In this document: in pieces, positions 63,657-64,000 of the stretch
Position numbering within the stretch: the stretch's first letter is position 1
Layout of the letters: the number at the start of each line of letters is the position of its first letter
Source of the DNA: Snodgrassella sp. CFCC 13594
GTDB lineage: Bacteria > Pseudomonadota > Gammaproteobacteria > Burkholderiales > Neisseriaceae
Assembly (NCBI RefSeq): GCF_001590725.1
Contig: NZ_LQXR01000013.1
Location: 1 to 64,000, forward strand
DNA length: 64,000 nt
Reading direction: 5' to 3'
Notes under the pieces: model-generated
Database searches by the model: none
Told to the model about the DNA's origin: nothing
What the model saw: only the letters and a program-made list of their open reading frames with translations
Made by a program: the position numbers and the translations under genes

Positions 63657-64000
63657 ATGTACTACTATCAGGAAATAACGCTCATCCCTCAGGCAGAGCT
63701 ATCACCCTACTCCATCTGGCGCACACTCTATACTCAGCTTCACCTAGCGCTGGTTGAGCATCAAGATGACCAACATGAGGTGGGCATTGGTGTTGCTTTC
63801 CCTGCCTATGGTTTCGGCGACAACAGCCCGACCACACTGGGTGCCAAGCTACGTCTTTTCGCGGCAACAGAAGGAGAATTACAGCAGCTGAATATTGCCC
63901 ATTGGTTAACTCGATTGAGCGATTACGTGCACCTCACAGGCATACGCGCAGTACCAGAACGCAGAATCACTGGCTACTCCAGTTTTTACCGTATTCAAAC
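63657..64000 (+). CDS. csy4: Csy4/Cas6f, crRNA-processing endonuclease (partial, cut by window end)
   Basis: Cas6f cleaves pre-crRNA in its hairpin repeat and stays bound to the 3' end. The frame starts MYYYQEITLIPQAELSPYSI two bases after csy3 and stays open to the window end (114 codons). LYTQLHLAL puts a His at residue 29, the position of the catalytic His of P. aeruginosa Csy4. Other family segments are VGIGVAFPAYG and TGYSSFYRIQ. The CRISPR array is expected downstream, outside the window. Confidence 0.94.
   Translation, partial: MYYYQEITLIPQAELSPYSIWRTLYTQLHLALVEHQDDQHEVGIGVAFPAYGFGDNSPTTLGAKLRLFAATEGELQQLNIAHWLTRLSDYVHLTGIRAVPERRITGYSSFYRIQ

Noticed and set aside
63700..64000. CRISPR repeats within the window
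   Set aside because: No direct repeats of 28 bp are visible; the sequence to the window end is the coding region of csy4.

Overview
The window looks like chromosomal DNA of a Neisseriaceae member. The 12-mer AGGCTGCCTGAA (or its complement) recurs dozens of times, inside genes and as inverted pairs between genes. This is a DNA uptake sequence in the dialect I know from Simonsiella and close relatives. The encoded proteins (PheS/PheT, Lpd with a lipoyl domain, AceE, LptE, GlnA) also read as Neisseriaceae. No rRNA, insertion sequence, prophage or CRISPR array is visible. One tRNA (Pro, GGG) is present.

Layout. 1-8,874 (minus strand): a truncated phospholipase D/cardiolipin synthase-like gene, ubiD, pth, rnfH, ratA, holA, lptE, gatB, gatA, gatC. 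9,067-15,324 (plus): the rod-shape operon mreB-mreC-mreD-mrdA-mrdB, with ATGA overlaps from mreC onward, then a MarC protein. 15,508-18,554 (minus): argH, a VOC protein, tgt. 18,808-26,377 (plus): the translation cluster thrS-infC-rpmI-rplT-pheS-pheT-ihfA plus a MerR-like gene, then tRNA-Pro. 26,758-31,383 (plus): pqiABC and hemB. 31,604-33,893 (minus): cstA-ybdD. 34,233-35,428 (plus): gph-recX. 35,439-45,879 (minus): a BASS transporter, rpsT, a hotdog thioesterase, a short-chain dehydrogenase, an AI-2E-family protein and the pyruvate dehydrogenase genes aceE-aceF-lpdA. 46,517-55,528: cbpA-cbpM, mtgA-aroE (minus), glnA, a BOF protein, trhP (minus), an alpha/beta hydrolase and recO.

56,073-64,000 (plus) is the accessory part: a type I-F1 CRISPR-Cas operon cas1, cas2-3, csy1 (cas8f), csy2 (cas5f), csy3 (cas7f), csy4 (cas6f, cut by the window end). 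Cas1 and Cas2-3 acquire spacers and destroy targets. Csy1-4 with crRNA form the surveillance complex. The array, if there is one, is expected beyond position 64,000.

The strongest cross-window signal is a set of frameshifts in pheT, a short-chain dehydrogenase, lpdA, aceE, cbpA, cas1 and cas2-3 (twice). Each is restored to normal family length by adding one base (two in aceE), nearly always by lengthening a short G or C run. Because pheT and aceE would be essential or close to it, I read these as contracted homopolymers in the assembly rather than real gene decay. This means the CRISPR system may well be intact. Other points worth a second look are an AUC start codon on infC, 19-bp-phased operator-like repeats upstream of aceE, a structured thrS leader, a nested hairpin after glnA, and a BASS reading frame that runs through its own terminator.
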